From the NCBI RefSeq assembly GCF_009795715.1, contig NZ_WTCR01000004.1:372001-436000 (forward strand): 64,000 bases of DNA, written 5' to 3'. The position numbers and the translations under genes are program-made. The notes beneath the pieces are model-generated. The model was not told the DNA's origin. It searched no databases and saw only the letters and a list, made by a program, of their open reading frames with translations. Source of the stretch: Labilibaculum euxinicum (GTDB lineage Bacteria > Bacteroidota > Bacteroidia > Bacteroidales > Marinifilaceae). This document shows positions 16,364-25,234 of the stretch, piece by piece; position 1 is the first letter of the stretch, and each line of letters begins with the position of its first letter.

Positions 16364-17824
16364 ATGAAAAGATTGCATTCATTTATTTTAAAAAGCTTTT
16401 TAGGGCCTCTGGCATTTACCTTTTTTATCTGCATGTTTGTGTTACTCATGCAATTTTTATGGCGCTACATAGATGAATTGGTAGGAAAAGGTCTGGACTG
16501 GACTGTTATTGCAGAATTTCTATTTTATGTTTCTGCGACTTTAGTGCCAATGGCACTTCCTTTGGCTATTCTATTAGCCTCCATAATGACCTTCGGCAAT
16601 ATGGGTGAAAATTACGAACTTATAGCAATGAAAGCGGCTGGAATATCCTTACAAAGGATCATGAAACCATTAACCATTCTAATTATCCTGATTAGTTTAG
16701 GTGCGTTCTATTTCTCCAACAATATAATGCCTATTGCTTCCCTTAAAACAACAACCTTACTGCGCGATATTAAAAGACAAAACCCTGAATTAATTCTTAA
16801 AGAGGGAATTTTTACCAACGACTTACCAAAATTTAGTGTTAAAGTTGGCAAAATAGATAAAAACACAGGAATGATGTATGATCTTTTGATTTATGATCAT
16901 CGTGAAAATCTAGGCAATACAGATGTAACTGTAGCCGATTCGGGAACTATGGTAACTTCAGCTGACAAGCTAACCATGAATCTTACGCTTTACAGTGGTA
17001 ATATTTATCAAGAAGTAAAACAAAAACCCCGAAACAGAAACAAAAATCATCCGTCCCGAAGAATAAAATTTAGAGTATTTAAACAAAATATTTCGTTGCC
17101 GGGCACAGATTTAAAGAGAACTGACGAAAATGTTTACAAAAACAGTTACAGAATGCTGAATTTGGGACAATTGGTAAATCAGGAAGACTCTCTTGAACTC
17201 AACCTAAAAAAAGAAAAAGATAATTTTACTAAAAGTTTGCTTGCCAGACATTATTTTCAAAAAGAACCTAAGAACTTATTAAGAGACTCAATAAAATCAG
17301 TCTTGATTACAGAAAAGATACAAGATGCTGATTCCTTGTTCAATAAACTTTCCTTATCAAAAAAGCTTACTACAATTAGTTATGCTTTAAACAAAGGCAG
17401 AAAAGCCCGTGAAAATATTTCCAGAAAAGACGGCGAATTTTCAGGTCAAATTAAATGGATTAGAAAATACACCAACGAATGGCATCGCAAATTCACATTG
17501 CCTTTTGCCTGCTTTATTTTTTTCTTTATTGGAGCGCCTCTTGGAGCAATCATCAGAAAAGGCGGATTGGGTATGCCGGTAATTATCTCGATTTTATTTT
17601 TTATTGTATACTACATTATTTCGATGACAGCAGAACGTTTTTCAAAAGAATTGGTTCTTGAACCGGTTTGGGGCATGTGGATGTCTTCACTAATCGTTCT
17701 GCCTTTAGGAATAATTCTTACTTATAAGGCAACAACCGACTCCACGGTATTCAATATTGAGAATTATATTGATTTCTTTAAGAAAATTAATCCTCTTAAA
17801 TTTTTTAAGAAAAAAGATGCATAA
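16364..17824 (+). CDS. LptF/LptG-family lipopolysaccharide export permease
   Basis: Inner-membrane part of the Lpt machine that extracts lipopolysaccharide and drives it to the outer membrane. The 486-residue form starts at MKRLHSFILKSFLGPL (ATG at 16364); a TTG at 16319 would add 15 residues. Segments at about 13-35, 55-75 and 95-120 are membrane helices, a long periplasmic beta-jellyroll region fills the middle, and three helices follow near the end (FACFIFFFIGAPLGAIIRKGG, IISILFFIVYYII, MSSLIVLPLGIILTY). The middle domain is enlarged and lysine-rich compared with E. coli LptF (about 365 aa), as in other Bacteroidota. LptF and LptG cannot be separated from sequence. Confidence 0.88.
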   Translation: MKRLHSFILKSFLGPLAFTFFICMFVLLMQFLWRYIDELVGKGLDWTVIAEFLFYVSATLVPMALPLAILLASIMTFGNMGENYELIAMKAAGISLQRIMKPLTILIILISLGAFYFSNNIMPIASLKTTTLLRDIKRQNPELILKEGIFTNDLPKFSVKVGKIDKNTGMMYDLLIYDHRENLGNTDVTVADSGTMVTSADKLTMNLTLYSGNIYQEVKQKPRNRNKNHPSRRIKFRVFKQNISLPGTDLKRTDENVYKNSYRMLNLGQLVNQEDSLELNLKKEKDNFTKSLLARHYFQKEPKNLLRDSIKSVLITEKIQDADSLFNKLSLSKKLTTISYALNKGRKARENISRKDGEFSGQIKWIRKYTNEWHRKFTLPFACFIFFFIGAPLGAIIRKGGLGMPVIISILFFIVYYIISMTAERFSKELVLEPVWGMWMSSLIVLPLGIILTYKATTDSTVFNIENYIDFFKKINPLKFFKKKDA

Positions 17825-18287
17825 ACTATCCCTCATTTTAGGATTACTTTTTATTCTTATATCAGGTTCCTGCAGCACTTCAGAGCCGCCGCAAAATAAG
17901 GAAGTAGATGAATTCATTAATAAATGGCACAAAGCTGCAGCTGAGGCAGAATTAACATCCTATTTTGATATGATGAGTGAAAATGCCATTTATATTGGCA
18001 CAGATGCAGGCGAACGCTGGACTAAAAAAGAATTTTTCGCATTCTGCGAACCTCACTTTTTAAAAGGAAAAACCTGGGATTTTAAACCTTTCGACCGACA
18101 AATATATTTCTCCGACGATAACAAAACCATCTGGTTTGATGAATTACTAAATACATGGATGGGCGTTTGCCGGGGATCAGGCGTAATTGTTCTTGAAAAT
18201 GGAGAACTTAAAATTTCACATTATCATCTGTCAGTCACTATTAAGAATGAAAAGATGAACGAATTTTTACTAATCAATCAGGAATAG
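17817..18287 (+). CDS. SnoaL/DUF4440-like lipoprotein
   Basis: A 156-residue predicted lipoprotein starting at MHKLSLILGLLF; the lipobox is ISGSC with the acylated Cys near residue 22. The rest looks like an NTF2-like (SnoaL-type) domain: VDEFINKWHKAAAEAELTSYFDMMSENAIYIGTDAGERWTKKEF is the typical helix with an aromatic strand. Such domains bind small ligands or act as accessory domains, and no catalytic set can be claimed. The ATG overlaps the end of lptF by 8 bp, so the two are probably cotranslated. A link to envelope biogenesis is only contextual. Confidence 0.8.
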   Translation: MHKLSLILGLLFILISGSCSTSEPPQNKEVDEFINKWHKAAAEAELTSYFDMMSENAIYIGTDAGERWTKKEFFAFCEPHFLKGKTWDFKPFDRQIYFSDDNKTIWFDELLNTWMGVCRGSGVIVLENGELKISHYHLSVTIKNEKMNEFLLINQE

Positions 18288-18288
18288 C

Positions 18289-18456
18289 ATGTTCGACGAC
18301 TTAAAACCAGATATAGATTATACGATGAGTCCCGACGGATATAGAATACTTTCGAAAAAGTATTTGACGGAAAGAGGATATTGCTGTGGAAACGGATGCA
18401 AAAACTGCCCCTATTTCCCAAAACACAACAAAGGAAACAGAATATTAAAAGAGTAA
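18289..18456 (+). CDS. 55-residue Cys-rich protein (DUF5522-like)
   Basis: A small gene between the lipoprotein and fmt. It translates to 55 residues starting MFDDLKPDIDYTMSPDGYRI. Four Cys cluster near residues 32-40 in CCGNGCKNC, followed by PYFPK, a probable metal or [Fe-S] site. I recognise the pattern as the small Bacteroidota family DUF5522. The ATG comes one base after the previous stop, and the stop is 6 bp before fmt, so it is embedded in an operon, which supports it being real. Confidence 0.8.
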   Translation: MFDDLKPDIDYTMSPDGYRILSKKYLTERGYCCGNGCKNCPYFPKHNKGNRILKE

Positions 18457-18462
18457 GGAATT

Positions 18463-19428
18463 ATGAATAAACTTCGAATTGTATACATGGGGACACCCGA
18501 ATTTGCCGTTGCTCCTCTTGAAGCCTTACTAAATGCAGGATGCAATGTTGTCGGTGTAATTACAAACCCTGACAAACCTGCCGGCAGAGGCCAACAAATT
18601 CAGGAAGCTGCAGTGAAAAAATTCGCAGTAGAAAAAGGACTAAAAATTCTTCAGCCCGAAAAATTTCGAAATGAAGAATTTCTGGAAGAATTAAAAGCAT
18701 TAAAAGCTGACCTTCAAGTAGTAGTTGCATTTAAAATGCTTCCTGAAATGGTATGGAACATGCCAAAATACGGAACGTTAAACCTTCACGCATCACTTCT
18801 TCCTCAGTACAGAGGCGCTGCGCCGATCAATTGGGCTATTATTAACGGAGACAAAGAAACAGGTGTTTCAACCTTCCTGCTTCAGCATAAAATTGATACT
18901 GGCAATATCCTGTTTCAGGAAAAAATTCCGATTGGAGATAATGATAACGTAGAAGTTATTCATGATAAATTAATGACTGTTGGTTCTGAACTGGTTGTTA
19001 AAACTGTTCATGCCATAGAAGCAGGAGAATATCCTCAGATTCCTCAGGAAAATTTATCTGATGAAGTAATTGCATTAAAATCGGCACCAAAAATTTTCAA
19101 AGAAGATTGTAAAATTGATTGGACTAAAGATTTGGACTCAATTCATAACCTGATTCGCGGATTAAGCCCTTATCCGGCATCATGGACCGAGTTAATTCCT
19201 AATGAAACAGGAAAAGCAATTGGACTTAAAGTTTTCACAACAGAAAAAGAAAAAACAAATCACAGTGAAGAAATCGGCCGTATCGTTACCGATGGCAAAT
19301 CCTATTTAAAGGTAGCAGTAAACGGAGGTTTTATTTCCATTAAAATGTTGCAGCAGGCAGGTAAAAAACGAATGAAAACTGAGGATTTCCTCCGGGGATT
19401 TCAACAAATAAAGAACTATCATTTATAA
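18463..19428 (+). CDS. fmt: methionyl-tRNA formyltransferase
   Basis: Formylates initiator Met-tRNA with 10-formyl-tetrahydrofolate. The 321-residue protein has the N-terminal formyltransferase fold with NLHASLLPQYRGAAPINWAIINGD, containing the catalytic Asn-His-Asp arrangement and the SLLPxYRG signature, and a C-terminal OB-like domain (from about residue 210). Length is normal. It is the last gene of the lptF-lipoprotein-DUF5522-fmt cluster and a terminator follows at 19435. Confidence 0.97.
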   Translation: MNKLRIVYMGTPEFAVAPLEALLNAGCNVVGVITNPDKPAGRGQQIQEAAVKKFAVEKGLKILQPEKFRNEEFLEELKALKADLQVVVAFKMLPEMVWNMPKYGTLNLHASLLPQYRGAAPINWAIINGDKETGVSTFLLQHKIDTGNILFQEKIPIGDNDNVEVIHDKLMTVGSELVVKTVHAIEAGEYPQIPQENLSDEVIALKSAPKIFKEDCKIDWTKDLDSIHNLIRGLSPYPASWTELIPNETGKAIGLKVFTTEKEKTNHSEEIGRIVTDGKSYLKVAVNGGFISIKMLQQAGKKRMKTEDFLRGFQQIKNYHL

Positions 19429-19434
19429 AATACA

Positions 19435-19460
19435 AGGAAGCTTTTTCAGCTTCCTTTTTT
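19435..19460 (+). terminator. terminator after fmt
   Basis: GGAAGC, a short T-rich loop and GCTTCC are followed by six T. The next 255 bp up to the acyl-CoA ligase gene contain nothing recognisable. Confidence 0.8.
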
Positions 19461-19715
19461 TACGCTCACCAAATAAAAAAGCAGACTCTCCAATTATTCT
19501 TTTATTTTCGAAAACATTTTCGTAAATTCTCTATAGCTCTAATTTGGTTTTCAACAAGTTAAATTCCCGATTAGATTATATTCACACAGCTGCCGGAATA
19601 ATATTCTCATCCTCTCACCTCTTCCCCATAGAGACTATATTCTTTTGCGCTTCATCATGTGCCAATTCTACATTTTGATATGCTATAATATCTTACCTAG
19701 ATAAACTTATAATTT

Positions 19716-21485
19716 ATGATAACGCGCATTTTTGATTTACTGGAAAATTACAGAAAAAACTTTCCGGACAAAAGAGATGCCTTTGCTAAAAAAGAAAAAG
19801 ACGGATGGATACCGTTTTCAACTGAGCAATACCTTACTTATTCGGATTATATAAGCTATGCTCTGCTGGAAAATGGCATTGAAAAGAATGATTGCGTTAT
19901 TACAATAACCAACAACAGACCTGAATGGAATTTTGTTGATATGGGGCTGGCACAAATTGGTGCTGTGCATGTTCCCTTATATCCAACAATAAATACCAAA
20001 AGTTACGATTACATTATTCTGCAATGCCAGCCAGTTGCCATTTTTGTAGCTAATCATGTTTTATATGAAAAGATTGCACCTCTGCTAAACAATCATCCAT
20101 CAGTAAAGTTTGTGTATTCATTTGAAAAAATAAAATCAGTTGCTCACTGGAGCCGCTTATTGGAAATTGGCGAAAAGGCTGAAAACAAAATGCAAAAAGA
20201 GCTGTTGGCGATAAAAGATAGTATTCAGCCTGATGATTTAGTAACCATTATTTATACATCCGGAACTACAGGAAATCCTAAAGGTGTTATGCTTTCTCAC
20301 AGCAATTTTATAAGTAATGTTTTGGCGTCTGCTGCCAGTTTAAATTTAGATTCATCTCACAAAACTTTGAGTTTTCTGCCAATTAACCATGTCTACGAAC
20401 GAATGGTAAATTACCAGTATCAATACAAAGGAATTAGTATTTACTACGCCGAAAGCATGGATACCATTGGTGACAATTTACGCGAACTAAAGCCTCATGG
20501 TTTTGCTACTGTTCCTCGTTTGCTCGAAAAAGTATATGATAAAATCATGGCAAAGGGGAAAAGTCAGCCTTTTTTAAAGAAAGCAATTTTCTTATGGGCT
20601 GTTAACCTCGGCCAAAAATATGAGTTGAATCGGGCAAATGGCTGGTGGTATGAATTCAAATTGAAAATTGCGCGTAAACTGGTTTTTAGCAAATGGCAGG
20701 AAGCCTTAGGCGGAAATATCAAATTCATGTGCTCTGGAGGTGCCCCTTTGCAAATTCGTTTAGAGCGGCTTTTTTGGGCTGCAGGAATTCCTGTTCAAGA
20801 GGGATATGGACTGACGGAAACATCACCAATTATCTCGGCAAATCAGAATTCTTATCCTAACGTGAGGTTTGGTACTGTGGGACCGGTATTAAAAGGTGTA
20901 GAAGTTAAAATTGCGGAGGATGGTGAAATTTTGGTCCGCGGACCGAACGTAATGCTTGGCTACTATAAAAATCCTGAACTAACAAAGGAAGTTCTGGAAG
21001 AAGATGGTTGGTTTCATACGGGAGATATTGGTTGTTGGGAGGATGAACGTTTTTTAAAAATTACTGATCGAAAAAAAGAAATGTTTAAAACATCCGGAGG
21101 AATATATATTGCTCCGCAGGAAATTGAAAACAGACTTAAAGAATCTCCATTTATTGATCAAAGTATTGTTTGTGGTGAATTTAAAAGATTCCCTTCCGTG
21201 ATCATTTCACCTGACTTTGTATTTCTAAAAGAATATTGCAGACGTAAGAAAATACCATTTGAGAGTGCTGATCAGATCATTTACAACCAGAAAATTCAAG
21301 TTCGTATCTGGAAAGAAATTCAAAAAATGAATGTTAATCTGGATCGTCCGAAAAAAATTAAAAGTTTCAGATTGGTTCCTCATGTTTGGACTCCTGAAAC
21401 AGGAGAACTCTCGCCTACTCTAAAGCTAAAGCGTACCGTTTTAAAAATTAAATATCAATTGATAATTGAAGAAATTTATTCCTAA
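19716..21485 (+). CDS. long-chain acyl-CoA synthetase (AMP-binding)
   Basis: Activates fatty acids to acyl-CoA via an acyl-adenylate, the entry step to beta-oxidation. The 589-residue protein carries the P-loop-like motif TIIYTSGTTGNPKGVMLSH (about 173-191), the A5 motif GYGLTETSP, the A7 motif GWFHTGDIG and the A8 motif ITDRKKEMFKTSGG. Overall layout is that of bacterial FadD15-like ligases with a large N-terminal domain. It is 21 bp upstream of the fused dehydrogenase/hydratase gene and heads a four-gene beta-oxidation cluster. Chain-length preference cannot be read. Confidence 0.93.
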   Translation: MITRIFDLLENYRKNFPDKRDAFAKKEKDGWIPFSTEQYLTYSDYISYALLENGIEKNDCVITITNNRPEWNFVDMGLAQIGAVHVPLYPTINTKSYDYIILQCQPVAIFVANHVLYEKIAPLLNNHPSVKFVYSFEKIKSVAHWSRLLEIGEKAENKMQKELLAIKDSIQPDDLVTIIYTSGTTGNPKGVMLSHSNFISNVLASAASLNLDSSHKTLSFLPINHVYERMVNYQYQYKGISIYYAESMDTIGDNLRELKPHGFATVPRLLEKVYDKIMAKGKSQPFLKKAIFLWAVNLGQKYELNRANGWWYEFKLKIARKLVFSKWQEALGGNIKFMCSGGAPLQIRLERLFWAAGIPVQEGYGLTETSPIISANQNSYPNVRFGTVGPVLKGVEVKIAEDGEILVRGPNVMLGYYKNPELTKEVLEEDGWFHTGDIGCWEDERFLKITDRKKEMFKTSGGIYIAPQEIENRLKESPFIDQSIVCGEFKRFPSVIISPDFVFLKEYCRRKKIPFESADQIIYNQKIQVRIWKEIQKMNVNLDRPKKIKSFRLVPHVWTPETGELSPTLKLKRTVLKIKYQLIIEEIYS

Positions 21486-21506
21486 CACACACTTAAAACA
21501 CTATAT

Positions 21507-23909
21507 ATGCATCGTAAAATAAGGAAAGTTGCCGTTTTGGGAGCCGGTGTTATGGGTGCCCAAATCGCCTGTCATTTTGCAAATATTGGTCTGGAAGTTC
21601 TTTTGTTGGATATGCCTCCAAAGGAATTAAATGCTGAAGAAGAAAAAGCAGGTTACTCTCTTGAACATCCTAAAGTAAGGAATCGAATTGTAAACCAAAT
21701 GCTTGGGAAAACCTTAAAAATGAACCCAGCCCCTTTGTATTTAAAGAGTTTTGCAAAACGGATTTTAACCGGAAATTTTGAAAACGATCTTCATAGAATT
21801 CAAGATTGTGATTGGGTGATAGAGGTCATCATCGAAAATTTAGGAATCAAGCAAAAATTATATACCCGCATTGAGGAATTTAGAAAAGCAGGCTCCTTAA
21901 TTACAAGCAATACTTCAGGAATTCCAATTGAAATGTTATTGGAGGGGAGATCGGATGATTTTAAACAATCATTCTGCGGTACGCATTTTTTCAATCCTCC
22001 AAGATATCTCAAACTTCTGGAGATCATTCCTTCAACACACACATCACAGGAAGTAATCGGTTTCCTTACCGAATTTGGAGAAAAGCATCTGGGAAAAACA
22101 GTAGTGATTTGTAAAGATACACCTGCCTTTATTGCCAACAGAATCGGCGTGTATTCCATGATGTCGGTATTTCATCTGATGAAAGAATTCGACCTTTCGG
22201 TGGAAGAAACAGATAAATTGACCGGCCCTATTATCGGAAGACCAAAATCAGCCACATTCCGCACCTGCGATGTTGTTGGTTTGGATACTTTAGTTCTCGT
22301 GGCTCAAAACCTAAAAAAAGCACTTGCTCATGATGAAGCCAAAGATGTTTTTGAGATTCCTGATTTCATTCAAAAATTAATGGAAAACCAATGGTTGGGG
22401 GCAAAAACCGGACAAGGGTTTTATAAAAAGATCAAAAATGAAGAGGGAATCAGTGAAATCCTTAGTCTGAACTTATCCAACTTTGAATATCAGAGCAAAC
22501 AACAAATAAAATTTGCAGAATTTGAGGCCGCCAAGGCCATCCCTCATCTGAACGACAGATTTAAACTGCTGTTAAAAGGAGACGGAAAAGTCAGTCAATT
22601 CTACCGCAAATTATTTTTAGGTTTATTCGCCTACGTATCAAATCGAATCCCAGAAATATCGAATGAAATTTACAAGATTGATGAAGCCATATGTACAGGT
22701 TTTGCATGGGAAATGGGGCCGTTCGAAATATGGGATGCCCTGGGATTGAAAAAGACCATTCCCATGATGGAAGAACTGGGATATAAACCTGCAGACTGGA
22801 TTTATAAAATGGCAGAAAAAGATCAGAAATTCTATCAGCTTAAAGCTGGAAACAAACAATACTTTGATGTTGATTCTGAAAATTACATGACCATCCCGGG
22901 AACGGAAGAATTAGTCGTACTCAACAATCTTCGCCCTACTCACAGCATATGGAGCAACGAAGGCTGCAGTATTATCGATTTGGGTGATGGCGTTATTAAT
23001 CTGGAATTCCACACCAAGATGAATACCATTGGCAGTGAAATTATTCAGGGAATTAACAAAGCCATTGAGTTGGCCGAAATGGAATACAAAGCACTGATCA
23101 TCTCCAACGAAGGGGAAAACTTCTCTGCCGGGGCAAATATCGGTCTGGTATTTATGCTGGCCATCGAACAGGAGTTCGAAGAACTGGACATGGTTGTCAG
23201 AACCTTTCAAAATACCATGCTGAAACTGAAATATACATCAGTTCCGGTGATTGCCGCTCCTCATGGAATGACTTTGGGTGGCGGATGCGAAGTTTGCATG
23301 CACTCCGATAAGGTAATTGCTCACGCCGAAACCTATATGGGATTAGTAGAATTGGGCGTTGGCGTAATTCCTGCGGGCGGAGGTACCAAAGAATTTGCCT
23401 ATCGCCTTTCGAAAGAAATGGCTGCAGATGACATTAGAACCAACCGTTTCCGGGATAAATTTTTGACTATCGGACAAGCAAAAGTATCTACATCGGGGTA
23501 CGAGGCCTTCGAATTAGGATACCTGCGAAAAGATGTAGATGAAGTGATTGTGAGCAGAAAGCACCAGTTGCTTTACGCTAAAAAAGCAGCTCTGCTGATG
23601 TGCGAAAAAGGCTACACTCCTCCTCTGCCTGTCAAAGACATTAGAGTATTGGGTGCAGAAGGACTGGCCTTGGTTTATTCGGGAGCCGACGGAATGGAAG
23701 TTGGCAATTACATTTCGGAGTACGATAAATATCTCTCCATTGAACTTGGAAAAGTATTGAGTGGTGGAGAACTGAGCGAACCTGCAGAAGTTTCGGAGAA
23801 TTACATGCTGAATTTAGAACGGCTTGCTTTTGTGAAACTATGTCAGCAAAAGAAAACCCTGGAGCGAATGCAAAGTCTGTTGCAAAAAGGCAAAATTCTT
23901 CGAAACTAA
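21507..23909 (+). CDS. 3-hydroxyacyl-CoA dehydrogenase / enoyl-CoA hydratase fusion (FadN type)
   Basis: Catalyses two beta-oxidation steps: hydration of enoyl-CoA and NAD-dependent oxidation of the 3-hydroxyacyl-CoA. The 800 residues begin with a Rossmann domain (GAGVMGAQIACHFANIGLEVLLLD), then NTSGIPIEML and the HFFNPP motif of the dehydrogenase, a C-terminal dehydrogenase domain, and only then a crotonase domain (from about 480) with NEGENFSAGANIG and HGMTLGGGCE forming the oxyanion hole. Dehydrogenase-first order is as in Bacillus FadN and opposite to E. coli FadB. The thiolase gene follows after 31 bp. Confidence 0.93.
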   Translation: MHRKIRKVAVLGAGVMGAQIACHFANIGLEVLLLDMPPKELNAEEEKAGYSLEHPKVRNRIVNQMLGKTLKMNPAPLYLKSFAKRILTGNFENDLHRIQDCDWVIEVIIENLGIKQKLYTRIEEFRKAGSLITSNTSGIPIEMLLEGRSDDFKQSFCGTHFFNPPRYLKLLEIIPSTHTSQEVIGFLTEFGEKHLGKTVVICKDTPAFIANRIGVYSMMSVFHLMKEFDLSVEETDKLTGPIIGRPKSATFRTCDVVGLDTLVLVAQNLKKALAHDEAKDVFEIPDFIQKLMENQWLGAKTGQGFYKKIKNEEGISEILSLNLSNFEYQSKQQIKFAEFEAAKAIPHLNDRFKLLLKGDGKVSQFYRKLFLGLFAYVSNRIPEISNEIYKIDEAICTGFAWEMGPFEIWDALGLKKTIPMMEELGYKPADWIYKMAEKDQKFYQLKAGNKQYFDVDSENYMTIPGTEELVVLNNLRPTHSIWSNEGCSIIDLGDGVINLEFHTKMNTIGSEIIQGINKAIELAEMEYKALIISNEGENFSAGANIGLVFMLAIEQEFEELDMVVRTFQNTMLKLKYTSVPVIAAPHGMTLGGGCEVCMHSDKVIAHAETYMGLVELGVGVIPAGGGTKEFAYRLSKEMAADDIRTNRFRDKFLTIGQAKVSTSGYEAFELGYLRKDVDEVIVSRKHQLLYAKKAALLMCEKGYTPPLPVKDIRVLGAEGLALVYSGADGMEVGNYISEYDKYLSIELGKVLSGGELSEPAEVSENYMLNLERLAFVKLCQQKKTLERMQSLLQKGKILRN

Positions 23910-23940
23910 GTACCCGGTACTCACAACAAAAAGCAAAAAT

Positions 23941-25116
23941 ATGAACGCATATATAGTAGCCGCCTACCGAAGCCCTGTAGGCAAAGCAAAAAAAGGAAAT
24001 CTCAGATTTATTCGTCCGGATGATATGGCAGCCCAGGTAGTTCAGCACATCATGAAAGAGGTGCCAAATTTGGATGCAGCAATGGTAGATGATGTGATTG
24101 TTGGAAATGCAACTCCTGAGGCAGAACAAGGATTAAATGTTGGCCGTATGATTGCCCTATTGGGATTGGACAATGTGCAGGTGCCCGGAATGACTGTGAA
24201 CCGGTATTGCTCATCGGGCTTGGAGAGCATTGCCATTGCTGCTTCGAAAATTGAGGCCGGTCTGGCTGATTGTATCTTTGCCGGTGGTGTTGAAATGATG
24301 TCCTTAATGCCGATGGGCGGATGGCGCTTGGTGCCCAATCTTGGAATTGCAAAATCTCATCCAGATTGGTACTGGAACATGGGAATTACAGCTGAAGCTC
24401 TTCAGGTGAAATACAACATATCCCGAAAAGAGCAGGATAAATTTGCATTTCACTCTCACCGAAAAGCGCTGGAAGCACAGGCTCATAATCGTTTTTCGGA
24501 CGAAATTGTTCCCATTCACGTGCTGGAGACTTTTGTAAATGGACAGGACAAAGCACAAACCAAAGAACACATTATTAATGTGGACGAAGGACCTAGATTG
24601 GGAACAACAGAAGAGTCTTTAAGTAAATTAAGACCTGTTTTTGCTCAGGGGGGAAGTGTTACCGCAGGCAACTCATCGCAGACCTCGGATGGTGCAGCAT
24701 TTGTTTTGGTGGTATCCGAAAAAATGCTGAAACAGCTGAATGTGGAACCAATAGCCCGCTTTGTTTCCTATTCTGTTGCCGGAGTGGAACCAAAACACAT
24801 GGGGATTGGTCCGGTAGAAGCCATTCCAAAGGTCTTAAAGCGCTCAGGTTTATCAATGAATCAAATAGAACAGATTGAACTGAACGAAGCTTTCGCAGTA
24901 CAGGCACTTGCCGTGATAAAAGAATTGAGCCTGAATCCTGAAATCATCAATGTAAATGGTGGTGCCATTGCTCTTGGCCATCCCCTTGGCTGCACAGGCA
25001 CAAAATTATCCGTGCAGCTGCTTCACGAAATGAAAAAGCGCAGGCAAAAATACGGAATGGTTACCATGTGTATTGGTTCGGGACAAGGAGCTGCGGGAAT
25101 TTTTGAGATGATGTAA
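23941..25116 (+). CDS. acetyl-CoA C-acyltransferase (thiolase)
   Basis: Cleaves 3-ketoacyl-CoA with CoA to acetyl-CoA and a shortened acyl-CoA. The 391 residues show the nucleophilic Cys in [11 protein letters not shown] (about residue 90), the His of [11 protein letters not shown] and the C-terminal signature [14 protein letters not shown]. It pairs with the upstream fusion protein as the second half of the trifunctional system. The final [13 protein letters not shown] block is typical. An inverted repeat separates it from the acyl-CoA dehydrogenase gene. Confidence 0.95.
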   Translation: MNAYIVAAYRSPVGKAKKGNLRFIRPDDMAAQVVQHIMKEVPNLDAAMVDDVIVGNATPEAEQGLNVGRMIALLGLDNVQVPGMTVNRYCSSGLESIAIAASKIEAGLADCIFAGGVEMMSLMPMGGWRLVPNLGIAKSHPDWYWNMGITAEALQVKYNISRKEQDKFAFHSHRKALEAQAHNRFSDEIVPIHVLETFVNGQDKAQTKEHIINVDEGPRLGTTEESLSKLRPVFAQGGSVTAGNSSQTSDGAAFVLVVSEKMLKQLNVEPIARFVSYSVAGVEPKHMGIGPVEAIPKVLKRSGLSMNQIEQIELNEAFAVQALAVIKELSLNPEIINVNGGAIALGHPLGCTGTKLSVQLLHEMKKRRQKYGMVTMCIGSGQGAAGIFEMM

Positions 25117-25120
25117 AACT

Positions 25121-25206
25121 ACCCCCAACCCCCTAAAAGGGGCTAGTTCTTCTTCAAAGATAATTGACATTGTTTTTTCAAAGTCCCCTTTAGGGGATTT
25201 AGGGGT
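25121..25206. repeat. inverted repeat with C- and G-tracts between two beta-oxidation genes
   Basis: The left arm (25121-25143, ACCCCCAACCCCCTAAAAGG followed by GGC) and the right arm (25183-25206, CCCCTTTAGGGGATTTAGGG) are near-perfect inverted copies of about 22 bases with an AT-rich centre. C- and G-runs stand out from the AT-rich surroundings. It looks like a dispersed palindromic repeat of the REP type. It sits just before the next gene's start and could form a hairpin in the mRNA. Confidence 0.6.
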
Positions 25207-25234
25207 GAAAAAAATAACTCTAAACTCATTAAAG

